NCBI RefSeq assembly: GCF_000719865.1
Contig: NZ_JOID01000007.1
Coordinates: 186,001-250,000, forward strand
DNA from: Streptomyces albus subsp. albus
GTDB taxonomy: Bacteria; Actinomycetota; Actinomycetes; Streptomycetales; Streptomycetaceae
Direction of reading: 5' to 3'
Length of the DNA: 64,000 nt
This document shows positions 26,319 to 34,506 of this stretch, one piece after another. The notes below the pieces were generated by a model. It saw only the letters and a program-made list of their open reading frames with translations. It was not told where the DNA came from and made no database searches. Made by a program: the position numbers and the translations under genes. Each line of letters starts with the position of its first letter. Within the stretch, counting starts at the first letter, position 1.

Positions 26319-26334
26319 GAGAACGACCGTTCTC
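26319..26334. promoter_or_regulatory. TetR-type operator, copy 2
   Basis: GAGAACG-AC-CGTTCTC: perfect 7-base arms around two central bases, 35 bases centre-to-centre from copy 1. The intervening TAGACT (26300-26305) could be a -10 element. Repressor bound at both copies would block both divergent promoters. Confidence 0.85.
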
Positions 26335-26368
26335 CCTGTCGTTCCAGTGGAGTTGGGAGAGAACCGCC

Positions 26369-26827
26369 ATGGCATCACGGCCGCCGTTCCCGCCGTTCGA
26401 CGAGGACACCGCCGCCCGGAAGGTCCAAGCCGCCGAGGACGCGTGGAACACCCGCGACCCCGAACGCGTCGCCCTCGCCTACACCGAGGACTCGGTCTGG
26501 CGGAACCGCGATGTCTTCGTCACCGGCCGGGACGCCATCACGGAGTTTCTGCGCGAGAAGTGGCGGCGGGAGCTGGACTACGCGCTGCGCAAGGAGCTCT
26601 GGGGCTTCCGGGGCGACCGCATCGCCGTCCGCTTCCAGTACGAGTGCCGGGACGCGGACGGCCGGTGGTGGCGCGCTTACGGCAACGAGCTGTGGGAGTT
26701 CACCGGGGAGGGCCTGATGCGGCGCCGGGAGGCGAGCATCAACGACGTGCCCATCACGGCGGCCGAACGGCGCATCTTCGGCCCGCGCCCGGAGTCGGAG
26801 CGGGAGGCGCCCCTGCCGGTGCGCTGA
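26369..26827 (+). CDS. DUF1348 / NTF2-like (SnoaL-fold) protein
   Basis: A 152-residue protein with the cone-shaped NTF2 fold of the DUF1348 group: [72 protein letters not shown] and [10 protein letters not shown]. Members of this fold are small-molecule enzymes or binding proteins; the substrate of DUF1348 is unknown. ATG 26369 has GGGAGAG upstream. The twin TetR operators just upstream make it the probable target of the divergent repressor. Confidence 0.88.
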   Translation: MASRPPFPPFDEDTAARKVQAAEDAWNTRDPERVALAYTEDSVWRNRDVFVTGRDAITEFLREKWRRELDYALRKELWGFRGDRIAVRFQYECRDADGRWWRAYGNELWEFTGEGLMRRREASINDVPITAAERRIFGPRPESEREAPLPVR

Positions 26828-26828
26828 C

Positions 26829-26874
26829 CGGGCGGCGGCCGGGGGGCGCCCCCCGGCCGGGGCGCCGCCGCCCG
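26829..26874 (+). terminator. Terminator after the DUF1348 gene
   Basis: Outer arms CGGGCGGCG (26829-26837) and CGCCGCCCG (26866-26874) enclose a 22-base perfect inner palindrome (26838-26859). It starts two bases after the stop codon. Confidence 0.75.
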
Positions 26875-27016
26875 CGTTACGCCGTCCGGGTCCGGCCGGG
26901 TGCCGTCCGTGAACGGGCCGACCATCATGGAACCGGCCCGGCCGGGCCACCGGGACGGGCCCGTCGGCGGATCCCGGCCCGGATGCCGGACGGGCCGGAG
27001 TTGACGGAGGGTGCCG

Positions 27017-27958
27017 ATGATGCCGCTGTTTCCGCCGATGCCGCTCGCGGAGTGGCGGGGGACCAAGGAGACGCTGCACCGGTTCGCACAAGTCGTCGGC
27101 AAGATCCGGCTCGCCGCGAGTGTCCGGCGCAACCACTGGTGGAACGTCCCGTTCCATGTCACCGGGCGCGGGATCACCAGCCGTCCCATGGGGCAGGCCG
27201 ACGGCAATCCGGTCTTCACGATCGACTTCGACTTCGTGGACCATCAGCTGGTCGTCGCGGCCCTGGACGGCCGGGCGTCGTCCTTCCCCCTCTACGGCCG
27301 GTCCGTGGCGTCGTTCCACGACCGGACCCTCGCGGCCCTGGCCGGTCTGGGCGTGCGGACGCAGATCCGTTCGCCCCGGCCGTTCGACCTGCCGGACTCG
27401 GGCCGGCTGTTCAGCGAGGACACCCAGCACGCGGAGTACGACCCCGTGCAGGCGCATCGCTACTGGGTCGTACTCAGCCAAGTGTCGCTGGTCCTGGAGG
27501 AGTTCGCGGCGCGGTACTCCGGGAAGGCCAGCCCCGTCCACCACTTCTGGCACACCTTCGACATCGCCCACACCCGGTTCTCCGAGCGCCGCGTCGAACA
27601 GCCGCCCGAGGCCGACCCGGTGACCCGGGAGGCGTACTCCCGTGAAGTGGTCAGCTTCGGCTTCTGGTTCGGGGACGACACCTTCGCCGAGCCCGCCTTT
27701 TACTCCTACACCGCGCCGGAACCCGCGGGACTGGCCGGGGAACCGCTCAGTCCGGTGCCGGCGCGGTGGGTCGACCGGGGGGACAGCCATCTGGCGGTCC
27801 TCCGCTACGACGACGCCCGCGCCGAGCGCGATCCGCGCGCCGCCGTGCTCGCCTTCTACGAGAGCGCGTACCGGGCCGGGGCCGGCCGGGCCGGCTGGGA
27901 CATCGACGGGCTCGCCTGCCCCGGAGGGATCACGGACCCGCTGCTGCACCACGCGTGA
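27017..27958 (+). CDS. DUF5996 family protein
   Basis: A 313-residue protein with the features of DUF5996: an N-terminal LAEWRGTKETLHRFAQVVGK, RNHWWNVPFHVTGRGIT, FTIDFDFVDHQL, SFPLYGRSVASFHDR, PVHHFWHTFDIAHTRFS and EVVSFGFWFGD... FYSYTAPEP. It has no signal peptide or membrane helix; function is unknown. ATG 27017 has GGAGG seven bases upstream; the GTG at 27011 overlaps that site. It may be read through from the preceding gene but has a 190-base gap with a terminator, so it probably has its own promoter. Confidence 0.85.
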   Translation: MMPLFPPMPLAEWRGTKETLHRFAQVVGKIRLAASVRRNHWWNVPFHVTGRGITSRPMGQADGNPVFTIDFDFVDHQLVVAALDGRASSFPLYGRSVASFHDRTLAALAGLGVRTQIRSPRPFDLPDSGRLFSEDTQHAEYDPVQAHRYWVVLSQVSLVLEEFAARYSGKASPVHHFWHTFDIAHTRFSERRVEQPPEADPVTREAYSREVVSFGFWFGDDTFAEPAFYSYTAPEPAGLAGEPLSPVPARWVDRGDSHLAVLRYDDARAERDPRAAVLAFYESAYRAGAGRAGWDIDGLACPGGITDPLLHHA

Positions 27959-27977
27959 GGGCCCGGGTCGTGCGGTC

Positions 27978-28021
27978 GAGGGCCGGGTGCGGCGACGCCG
28001 TTGGCGCCGCACCCGGCCCTC
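27978..28021. terminator. Bidirectional terminator between DUF5996 and glycosyltransferase genes
   Basis: Perfect 16-base arms GAGGGCCGGGTGCGGC (27978-27993) and its complement (28006-28021) with a 12-base loop, 20 bases after the DUF5996 stop and 98 bases after the convergent glycosyltransferase stop. Confidence 0.8.
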
Positions 28022-28119
28022 ACCCTGCCACCGGGATCGCCGAGCCCGGGGTCTCTCCCCCGCTTCTCCCGCCTCCGCCGCCTCTACCGCGCCGACCGTG
28101 TCCCCCCGGGTCGGCCGGA

Positions 28120-29223
28120 TCAGCGGACCGGGCCGTCCATGCGCTTCCGGTCCGCGTGGCCGGTGCCGTTCGGCGGCGGCGGGCCCGGTTCCCGGGGCCG
28201 CTCACGGCGGTGCCGCAGCAGGCCCCGTGTCCAGTGCCAGGCCGCGACCGGCGGGATCACGGCGCTGGTGAGCGCCATGGTGGTGATCTCGTCCCGGGTG
28301 CGCGGGCCGGGCAGGATGCGGGCCGCGGCGAATTCCGCCGTGCCGGCCAGCCACAGTGCCGCGGACACCGCCGCCGCGCGCGGACGCCGGGCGGCGGTGA
28401 GGGCCAGGGCGCCGGCGCCGGCCGCCGTCACCGCCAGGTGCCGGGGCAGCCGCCCGCGCGGCGCTCCGGCGCGGGCCCACCAGCCGCGGCCGTGCAGCCG
28501 GTTCATGAGGACGTCGTCGGCGTTTCCGGCCTGGGTGCGCACGGAGACCCAGCGGCCGGCCGGACGCACCGGGTGGGTGGTGCGGCGGCTGCCGATGGCC
28601 AGGTTCCAGCCGGCGTCGAGGGCGCGCAGGGCCAGGTCGGCGTCCTCGCGGAAGGCGCGCGGGAAACGCTCGTCGAAGCCGCCGAGGGCTTCGAGGGCGG
28701 AGCGCCGGTAGGCCATGTCGGCGGTGATCCACTGGGAGGTGGCGAGCCCGGCCGTGTTGCGCTCCCAGTCGGTGGGCGGGCGGTCCTGCGGGAGGGGGAC
28801 GGTGATCCGGGCCTGGATCCCGGCCGTCGCGGGGCCCGCGGCGGCCAGATCGGCCGCGAGGTCCGTCGCCCAGCGGGGGCCGGGCAGGACGTCGTCGTCC
28901 AGGAAGACGATCCACGGCTCGGGTGCGGCCTCCCAGCCGGTGTTGCGGGCGGCGGCGGGTCCGCCGGCGCAGCCGGGGATGCTCCTCACCAGCGCCTGGA
29001 AGCGGTCCGGGATGTCGACGGCCAGGGGGGTGGAGTCGTACGGGGGCCGGTCGTCGACGAGGACGATCCGCCGGGGCGGCGGCCCGCCGGCGTCGACGGC
29101 CGCGGCGAGGGCTCGCAGGCAGGCGCCGAGGCTGGGCCGGCCGAGGGTGGGGATGACGACCGCGTACTCCGGGTCCCGCGATCCCCGCGGCCCCCGCGGT
29201 GTGTGCGGTGCGGGGCCGCTCAT
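28120..29223 (-). CDS. Family 2 glycosyltransferase
   Basis: A 367-residue GT-A enzyme. It opens with EYAVVIPTLGRPSLGACLRAL (nucleotide-sugar-binding strand), then IVLVDDRPP, GGPAAARNTGWEAA, the metal-binding DxD in VFLDDDVLPGPRW, and the acceptor region MAYRRSALEALGGFDERFPR with EDADLALRA (catalytic ED). A C-terminal region of about 100 residues contains one or two hydrophobic helices that may tether it to the membrane. Its ATG overlaps the stop of the carbamoyltransferase gene (ATGA), so the two are translationally coupled. The likely role is transfer of a sugar onto a surface or secondary metabolite acceptor. Confidence 0.9.
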   Translation of the reverse strand: MSGPAPHTPRGPRGSRDPEYAVVIPTLGRPSLGACLRALAAAVDAGGPPPRRIVLVDDRPPYDSTPLAVDIPDRFQALVRSIPGCAGGPAAARNTGWEAAPEPWIVFLDDDVLPGPRWATDLAADLAAAGPATAGIQARITVPLPQDRPPTDWERNTAGLATSQWITADMAYRRSALEALGGFDERFPRAFREDADLALRALDAGWNLAIGSRRTTHPVRPAGRWVSVRTQAGNADDVLMNRLHGRGWWARAGAPRGRLPRHLAVTAAGAGALALTAARRPRAAAVSAALWLAGTAEFAAARILPGPRTRDEITTMALTSAVIPPVAAWHWTRGLLRHRRERPREPGPPPPNGTGHADRKRMDGPVR

Positions 29224-31598
29224 CGGGGCGTCCCCGGGGTGCTCGCGCCGCCGCCCGGGGTACCGCCCGGCGATCCCTCGGGTGATCCGTCCGGTCCCGC
29301 CGCGCCGGTGACACCGTCCGCCCCGGCTCCGGTGACGCCCGGGACGGTTCCGGTGACGCCCGCGCCGGTTCCCGCGATGCCGGGGACGGTCCCCGTCGTG
29401 CTCGGGACGGCGCCGGCAACACCTGCTCCGGTGAAGCCCGTTCCGGCTTCGGTAACGCCGTGCGGCCCAGCTCTGGTGACGCCCGGGCCGGTTCCCGTGA
29501 CGCCCGCGCCGGTTCCCGCCATACCGGGGACGGTCCCCGCCGTGCTCGGGACGGCCCCGGCAACGCCTGCTCCGGTGAAGCCCGTTCCGGCTTCGGCGAC
29601 GCCCGGCCCGGACCCGGCAACAGGTGTGCTCGTGACGCCCGTTCCGGCTTCCGTGCCGCCCGCCCCGGCTCCGGCAACAGGTGTGCCGGCGACGCCCGGC
29701 CCGGCTTCCATGCCCCCCGGGCCGGCCCCGGCATCAGCCGCGCCGGTGACGCCCGTTCCGGCGCCGGTGCGGGCCGCTCCGCCGACGGCCGTTCCGGCGC
29801 CCGTGCCCGCCACCGGTTCGCGGACCGGTGTCGTCCGGACCGGGCGGGCCGACACGCCGTCCGGCGTGCCGTAGGACGGGACGGAGCCGGCGGCCGCGAA
29901 GCCCTCCGCGTCCGTCGCGGACAGCGGTTCGGCGGCGGACGCCGCGTCCGGCCGCCCGCCCGCGAAGAACGTGCCGCGCCGGACCACGAAGGGGCCGATG
30001 GCGAGCAGGTCGACCGGCGAGGAGCCGAAGCACTCCAGGGCGTCGCGCGGGTCGTCCACCATGGGCCGGCCGGCCGTGTTGAGGCTGGTGTTGACGACGA
30101 CGGGCAGTCCGGTCCGCCGTTCGAAGGAGCCCAGCATCCGGGCGACCAGGGGTTCGCTCACCGGGTCGACGGTCTGGATGCGGGCGGTGCCGTCCACGTG
30201 CACGACGGCCGGGATGCGGTCCCGCCACTCCTCGGCCACCTCGTGCACGAAGAGCATGTACGGGCTGGGCATCGGCCCGTCGAAGATCTCGGGGGCGCGG
30301 TCGGCGAGGACCATCGGCGCCACCGGGCGGAACTGCTCGCGGCCCTTGACGTCGTTCAGCCGCTCCAGATTGCCGGAGCGGCCCGGGTGCGCCAGCAGCG
30401 ACCGGTGTCCGAGGGCCCGCGGCCCGTACTCCGAGCGGCCCTGGAACCAGGCGACGATCTGGTCGTCCGCCAGTGCCTCGGCCACCGTCTCCGCGACGTC
30501 GGCGGGCCGCTCGTAGGGGACGGCGGCGGTCTTCAGCCAGCCCTCCAGTTCGGCGTCGGACCAGCGGCGGCCGAGGTCGGCCCCGGCCAGGGGCTCGGTG
30601 CGGTCGCCGCCGCTCGCCGCGAGGTACAGCGCGCCGCCGAGGGCCGTGCCGGCGTCACCGGAGGCGGGCTGCACCCACACCCGGTCGAAAGGGCCCTCGC
30701 GCGCGATGCGGGAGTTGGCCACGCAGTTGAGCGCCACTCCCCCGGCCATGGTCAGCAGGGAGTCGTGCGTCCGGCCGTGCAGCCAGCGCGCCAGATCGAG
30801 CAGCGTCTCCTCCAGGCATGCCTGGGCGCTGGCGGCCAGGTCCGCGTGTTCCTGCGTCCACGCCTCGCCCGGGCGGAGCGGGGAGCTGAGCTCGGCCCAG
30901 GGCACGCCTGCGGCGCGGAAGCCGCCGTCGCCGGTGGCGTACACGTACTTCCGCAGCTCGCCGAGCATGCGCGGGGTTCCGTAGGAGGCGAGGGCCATCA
31001 CCTTGTACTCGTCGGAGGAGCGCAGGAAGCCCAGATGCTCCGTCAGTTCCTCGTACACGAGGCCGAGCGAGTGCGGCAGCTCCTGCCCGTACAAGGGCTC
31101 GATGCGGTCGCCGACACGTCGTCCGGCCAGGTGTGACGTGGCCTCGCCGCGGCCGTCGAGGACGAGGACGGAGGAGGTCTCGGCGCCCGGCGCGGCCAGC
31201 GCGCTGGAGGCGGCGTGCGCCATGTGGTGCGGGACGAACCGCACCTTCTCCGGGTCGAGTCCGGGCAGCGCGGTGTGCAGGAAGTTGGGCGCCTCGCGGG
31301 CGTAGGCGAGCCGCAGGTGGTCCCAGGGGTCGTCCAGGCCCATCGTGTCGGCGGGCCGGGCGAGATGGGGGTCGAAGGAGTACGCGATCGCGTCCAGGTC
31401 CTGCGGTCGCAGGCCGGCCTCGGCCAGGCACCAGGCCGCGGCCTTCTCCGGGAGTTCCCAGGCGGAGAAGGGCAACGGGCGCTTGCCGTGCTTGCGCCGC
31501 GAGAAGCGTTCCTCCTCGGCGGCGGCGACGGTGTGGCCGTCGATGACGAGCGCCGCGGCGGGGTCGTGGAAGAGAGCGTTGATTCCGAGGATGCGCAT
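29220..31598 (-). CDS. NodU/CmcH-type carbamoyltransferase with a repetitive C-terminal tail
   Basis: A protein of about 792 residues. Residues 1-590 are a complete carbamoyltransferase: MRILGINALFHDPAAAL at the start, metal-binding HHMAHAASSAL, LDGRGEATS, LTMAGGVALNCVANSRI, and the C-terminal GRSEYGPRALGHRSLLAHP with VNTSLNTAGRPMV. Such enzymes use carbamoyl phosphate and ATP to carbamoylate a hydroxyl on a sugar or antibiotic. Residues from about 600 are not part of the family: about 190 residues rich in Gly, Thr, Ala, Val and Pro with a duplicated 48-residue block. The start is ATG 31598 (MRILGIN); the frame stays open upstream to 32321 without family similarity. It is preceded by a UDP-glucuronate decarboxylase-like gene and overlaps the glycosyltransferase gene. 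Confidence 0.9.
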   Translation of the reverse strand: MRILGINALFHDPAAALVIDGHTVAAAEEERFSRRKHGKRPLPFSAWELPEKAAAWCLAEAGLRPQDLDAIAYSFDPHLARPADTMGLDDPWDHLRLAYAREAPNFLHTALPGLDPEKVRFVPHHMAHAASSALAAPGAETSSVLVLDGRGEATSHLAGRRVGDRIEPLYGQELPHSLGLVYEELTEHLGFLRSSDEYKVMALASYGTPRMLGELRKYVYATGDGGFRAAGVPWAELSSPLRPGEAWTQEHADLAASAQACLEETLLDLARWLHGRTHDSLLTMAGGVALNCVANSRIAREGPFDRVWVQPASGDAGTALGGALYLAASGGDRTEPLAGADLGRRWSDAELEGWLKTAAVPYERPADVAETVAEALADDQIVAWFQGRSEYGPRALGHRSLLAHPGRSGNLERLNDVKGREQFRPVAPMVLADRAPEIFDGPMPSPYMLFVHEVAEEWRDRIPAVVHVDGTARIQTVDPVSEPLVARMLGSFERRTGLPVVVNTSLNTAGRPMVDDPRDALECFGSSPVDLLAIGPFVVRRGTFFAGGRPDAASAAEPLSATDAEGFAAAGSVPSYGTPDGVSARPVRTTPVREPVAGTGAGTAVGGAARTGAGTGVTGAADAGAGPGGMEAGPGVAGTPVAGAGAGGTEAGTGVTSTPVAGSGPGVAEAGTGFTGAGVAGAVPSTAGTVPGMAGTGAGVTGTGPGVTRAGPHGVTEAGTGFTGAGVAGAVPSTTGTVPGIAGTGAGVTGTVPGVTGAGADGVTGAAGPDGSPEGSPGGTPGGGASTPGTPR
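29307..29594 (-). repeat. 144-base tandem duplication inside the carbamoyltransferase tail
   Basis: Two adjacent copies (29451-29594 and 29307-29450) each encode 48 residues that begin EAGTGFTGAGVAGAVPST and end GVT. They differ at only a few positions. The unit itself is built from shorter GTGxGVTGTxPGV-like motifs that recur through the tail. Confidence 0.9.
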
Positions 31599-31983
31599 GG
31601 GTTTCCGCTCTTTCGGCGGCCGGGGCCGCGATGTTCCGGTGGACGGGAAAGGACGGGGACGGTTGGTGAAAGGGGACGGGAGCTGAGCCTGCGGGACCCA
31701 AGGGGCGTGCCCGCCCGGGGAGTTGGGCGCGGGATGCGCCCGTTCCGGGCGGAACCGGACGGGGCGCGGGCCGCGCGCCGGACCGTGCCGAGCCGGGTCT
31801 TCCGCGCCGGCACCGCTCGACCGCTCGTCGCGGAGTACCTGCCCGGCGGCCGGTCCGGGGGCCGGTCCGGGGGCCGGTCCGGGGGCCGGGCGGCCCGGGT
31901 GGCGGACCCGGCCGCCGGACCGCGGTGCCCGGGCCGGAGGGGGCCGGCCCCGGCCGCCGCCGGCGGGCCCGGTGGCGGGCCGC
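31599..31983. other. 385-base gap between decarboxylase and carbamoyltransferase genes
   Basis: No gene was recognised. The gap holds the 12-base repeat array at 31848-31890 and, nearer the carbamoyltransferase, several purine-rich GGAC runs. The promoter of the carbamoyltransferase-glycosyltransferase pair should be here. Confidence 0.5.
31848..31890. repeat. 3.5 tandem copies of GGCCGGTCCGGG
   Basis: Three perfect 12-base units (31848-31859, 31860-31871, 31872-31883) and a partial fourth. It is a simple tandem array in noncoding DNA. Confidence 0.92.
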
Positions 31984-33111
31984 TCAGGCGGCCTCCGCCC
32001 CGGGCCGGGCCCGCTGCCGGTACCACGCGATGGTGCGGGCCAGCCCTTCACCGGCGTCGACGAGCGGCGCCCATTGGAGCTTGCCGCGGGCCAGGGTGAT
32101 GTCCGGGCAGCGCACGGCCGGGTCGTCCGTCGGCCGGGCGATGAAGCGGACCGTCGACGGGGAGCCGGTGAGGTCGATGATCTTGTGCGCCAGCTCCAGC
32201 ATGGTGATCTCGTCGGGGTTGCCGAGATTGACGGGCCCGAGGAGGTCCGAGCCGGCCATGGCGAGGATGCCCCGGACGGTGTCGTCGACGTAGGCGAGGG
32301 AGCGGGTCTGCCGGCCGTCACCGGTGACGGTCAGCGGTTCGCCGGCCAGCGCCTGGCGGATGAAGGTGGGCACGGCGCGCCCGTCGTGGCCGCGCATCCG
32401 CGGGCCATAGGTGTTGAAGAGCCGGACGATGCCGGCGTCCGTGCCGCGCGCCCCGGCCTCCGCGGTGGTCAGCGCCTCGCCGAAGCGCTTGGCCTCGTCG
32501 TAGACGCTGCGCGGGCCGACGGGGTTGACGTTGCCCCAGTAGCGCTCGTTCTGCGGATGCTGCAGCGGGTCGCCGTAGACCTCCGAGGTGGAGGCGAGAA
32601 CGAAGCGGGCCCCCCGTTCGCGGGCGAGTGCCAGCGCGTTGCGGGTGCCGAGGCTGCCGGTGTCCAGGGTGTGCAGCGGCAGCCGCAGATAGTCGGCGGG
32701 CGAGGCCGGGGACGCGAAGTGCAGGACGAGGTCCACCGGTCGGGGGACGTATCCGGCGAACGGTTCGCCGACGTCGGCCCGCAGCAGCGTGAACCCGGGG
32801 TGGTCCCGCAGGTGCGCGATGTTTCCGGGGGTTCCGGTGGAGAAGTCGTCCACGCAGGTGACGGCGGTCCCCTCCGCCAGCAGGGCCGTGCACAGATGGG
32901 AGCCGACGAAGCCGGCTCCGCCCGTGACGACGGCGTGTTCCCAGCGGCGGCCGCCGACCCCCGCCGGTACGGCCCCGGCGGCCGGCTGTCCGGGCCGCGC
33001 CGCGGCCGTGTCCGTCACCGCGCCGGCCGGGTCCGTGCCGGGGCCGGCGGCACCGGCGGGCATGTCCGGCCCGCCGGCTCCGGGTATCGCTGCCTTCTCG
33101 GCGGCGTCCAT
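31984..33111 (-). CDS. UDP-glucuronate decarboxylase-like NAD-dependent SDR
   Basis: A 375-residue extended SDR. After a Pro/Ala/Gly-rich leader of about 55 residues comes [15 protein letters not shown] (GxxGxxG, NAD), [29 protein letters not shown], and [20 protein letters not shown] with [11 protein letters not shown] (YxxxK). The EVYGDP... [10 protein letters not shown] signature is that of UDP-glucuronic acid decarboxylases (UXS, UDP-xylose formation), although dTDP-sugar and other epimerases share much of it. ATG 33111 has AAAGGAG upstream. It would supply the nucleotide sugar for the downstream carbamoyltransferase and glycosyltransferase. The DUF2795 gene ends 29 bases upstream. Confidence 0.85.
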   Translation of the reverse strand: MDAAEKAAIPGAGGPDMPAGAAGPGTDPAGAVTDTAAARPGQPAAGAVPAGVGGRRWEHAVVTGGAGFVGSHLCTALLAEGTAVTCVDDFSTGTPGNIAHLRDHPGFTLLRADVGEPFAGYVPRPVDLVLHFASPASPADYLRLPLHTLDTGSLGTRNALALARERGARFVLASTSEVYGDPLQHPQNERYWGNVNPVGPRSVYDEAKRFGEALTTAEAGARGTDAGIVRLFNTYGPRMRGHDGRAVPTFIRQALAGEPLTVTGDGRQTRSLAYVDDTVRGILAMAGSDLLGPVNLGNPDEITMLELAHKIIDLTGSPSTVRFIARPTDDPAVRCPDITLARGKLQWAPLVDAGEGLARTIAWYRQRARPGAEAA

Positions 33112-33140
33112 GGGAAGGTCTCCTTTCCGCACCGGCCGGC

Positions 33141-33338
33141 TCACTGCTCCTGGGCCACGGCCTTCTCGACCTGGTCGGGGCCGGTGAACTTCTTCTGGCC
33201 GAGGCTCTGGATCTTCTCGACGACCTTGCGGTCGGCCCCGTTGCTCTCGGCCAGCGAGGCGAGGGACTTCCGGTCAGCCGGGTAGTCGGCGCCCTTGAGA
33301 GCCTTCTGCAGTTCGATCGGGTTGACCTTCTCAGCCAT
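33141..33338 (-). CDS. DUF2795 family small protein
   Basis: A 65-residue, highly charged helical protein. It starts [20 protein letters not shown], with [20 protein letters not shown] and a [18 protein letters not shown] tail, the DUF2795 pattern. This family is common in stress-related actinobacterial loci; its function is unknown. ATG 33338 has GAGGAG upstream. It sits between the phosphoesterase and the decarboxylase genes on the same strand. Confidence 0.88.
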   Translation of the reverse strand: MAEKVNPIELQKALKGADYPADRKSLASLAESNGADRKVVEKIQSLGQKKFTGPDQVEKAVAQEQ

Positions 33339-33427
33339 GTCTCCTCCTGAGGTACGGAGTGCGCGGCGTCACGGGTGACGGCCGCCCGTCCGCAGTACCC
33401 GGACCGGGCCGGACCAATCAGCGGTCC

Positions 33428-34213
33428 TCAGGACATGCCCCGGTCGGCGTACGCGGGCCGCCCCTCCCTCGCTGCTGCTCCGGCTTCCGTGCCGCACGCC
33501 AGGTGGTAGACCGCGAAGGCGCGCCGGATGACGGGCTGGGCGACGTTGCGCACCAGCACCCCGCCGCCCGTCATGCCGTGCTCCGTGCCCAGATGGGCGT
33601 GGCCGTGCACGGCCAGGTCGGCGCCGGCGCCGTCGATGGCCTCGGCGAGCTGGTAGCTGCCGAGGAAGGGGTAGATCTCCTCGGGCTCCCCGGCGAGCGT
33701 GTCGCGCACGGGTGAGAAGTGGGTGAGCGCGATCCGCAGGACGCACTCCCGCCCGGCCAGGCTCTCCAGCTCCCGGTGCAGGCTGTCCGCGCTGAGCCGG
33801 GTGGAGCGGACGAACGCCTTCATCTCCGGTTCGCCGAACTCCCCGGCGCTCCGCCCCGCGAAGCCGCCGCAGAAGCCCTTCACGCCCGCGATCCCGACGG
33901 CCGTGCCGTCCACGCGCAGCACCGTGCTGCCGCCCTCGAGCACGGTCGCGCCGGCGGAGCGCAGGATGTCCGCGACCTCCTCCGGCCGGTCGTCCTGGTA
34001 GTCGTGGTTGCCGAGGACGGCGACGACCGGCACGGGCAGCCCGGCGATCTCCTCCGCGACGACGCGGGCCTCCTCCGGGGTGCCGTGCCGGGTGAGGTCC
34101 CCGGCGAGCAGGAAGAGATCGGCGTGGTCGCCGAGGGTTTCGAAGGCCGGGCGGAGCAGCCCGCGGCTGTCCGGGGCCATGTGGATGTCGCCGACGGCCG
34201 CGACGCGGATCAT
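33428..34213 (-). CDS. Calcineurin-like metallophosphoesterase
   Basis: A 261-residue protein with all the dinuclear-metal motifs of the family in order: VAAVGDIHM (GDxH), LLAGDLTRHG (GDxxxxG), VLGNHDYQDD (GNHD), LTHFSP and VHGHAHLGTEHG (GHxH). It could hydrolyse phosphomonoesters or diesters; the substrate is unknown. Its ATG overlaps the stop of the BON gene (ATGA), so it belongs to the operon starting at 35615. Confidence 0.92.
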   Translation of the reverse strand: MIRVAAVGDIHMAPDSRGLLRPAFETLGDHADLFLLAGDLTRHGTPEEARVVAEEIAGLPVPVVAVLGNHDYQDDRPEEVADILRSAGATVLEGGSTVLRVDGTAVGIAGVKGFCGGFAGRSAGEFGEPEMKAFVRSTRLSADSLHRELESLAGRECVLRIALTHFSPVRDTLAGEPEEIYPFLGSYQLAEAIDGAGADLAVHGHAHLGTEHGMTGGGVLVRNVAQPVIRRAFAVYHLACGTEAGAAAREGRPAYADRGMS

Positions 34214-34506
34214 GACAGTTCCTCCGGGCGGTCGGGGGCCCTGTGGTCGGTCAGGCCGATGTCGCTGTGGACGGGGACGTCCGGCAGGACTTCCGCGACG
34301 ATGCGCAGGATCTCCTCCCGGTTCGCGGCCGAGGGGACCGTGCCGGTCAGCAGCAGGCTGCCGCCGCGCATCTCCAGGCGGATGCCCATGTCGCCGCTGC
34401 CCTCCCTCGCCAGCCGTTCCTGGAGGTGGGCGAGCCGGTACTCGGTGGTCGCGGTGGCGCCGTCCCGGTCGCCGCCGGCTGCTGCCCCCGCGTGGTGGTG
34501 CGTCAT
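34210..34506 (-). CDS. BON-domain protein
   Basis: A 98-residue protein with a His/Ala/Gly-rich start. From residue 25 it has a BON-like fold: YRLAHLQERLA, IRLEMRGGSLLLTGTV and NREEILRIVAEVLPDVPVHS. BON domains bind phospholipids or other macromolecules and are often linked to osmotic or envelope stress. There is no signal peptide. It overlaps both neighbours by four bases (nucleotidyltransferase upstream, phosphoesterase downstream). Confidence 0.82.
   Translation of the reverse strand: MTHHHAGAAAGGDRDGATATTEYRLAHLQERLAREGSGDMGIRLEMRGGSLLLTGTVPSAANREEILRIVAEVLPDVPVHSDIGLTDHRAPDRPEELS

Noticed and set aside
29460..31136. Plus-strand frame with Ala/Gly/Arg-rich translation
   Set aside because: It is the antisense of the carbamoyltransferase; its repeats mirror the repetitive tail of that gene.
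31599..32321. N-terminal extension of the carbamoyltransferase reading frame
   Set aside because: The frame is open but overlaps the decarboxylase gene and has no similarity; MRILGIN at 31598 is the family's normal start.
28120..33111. An antibiotic biosynthetic gene cluster
   Set aside because: Carbamoyltransferase, sugar decarboxylase and glycosyltransferase are present, but no PKS, NRPS, terpene or other scaffold enzyme occurs in the window.
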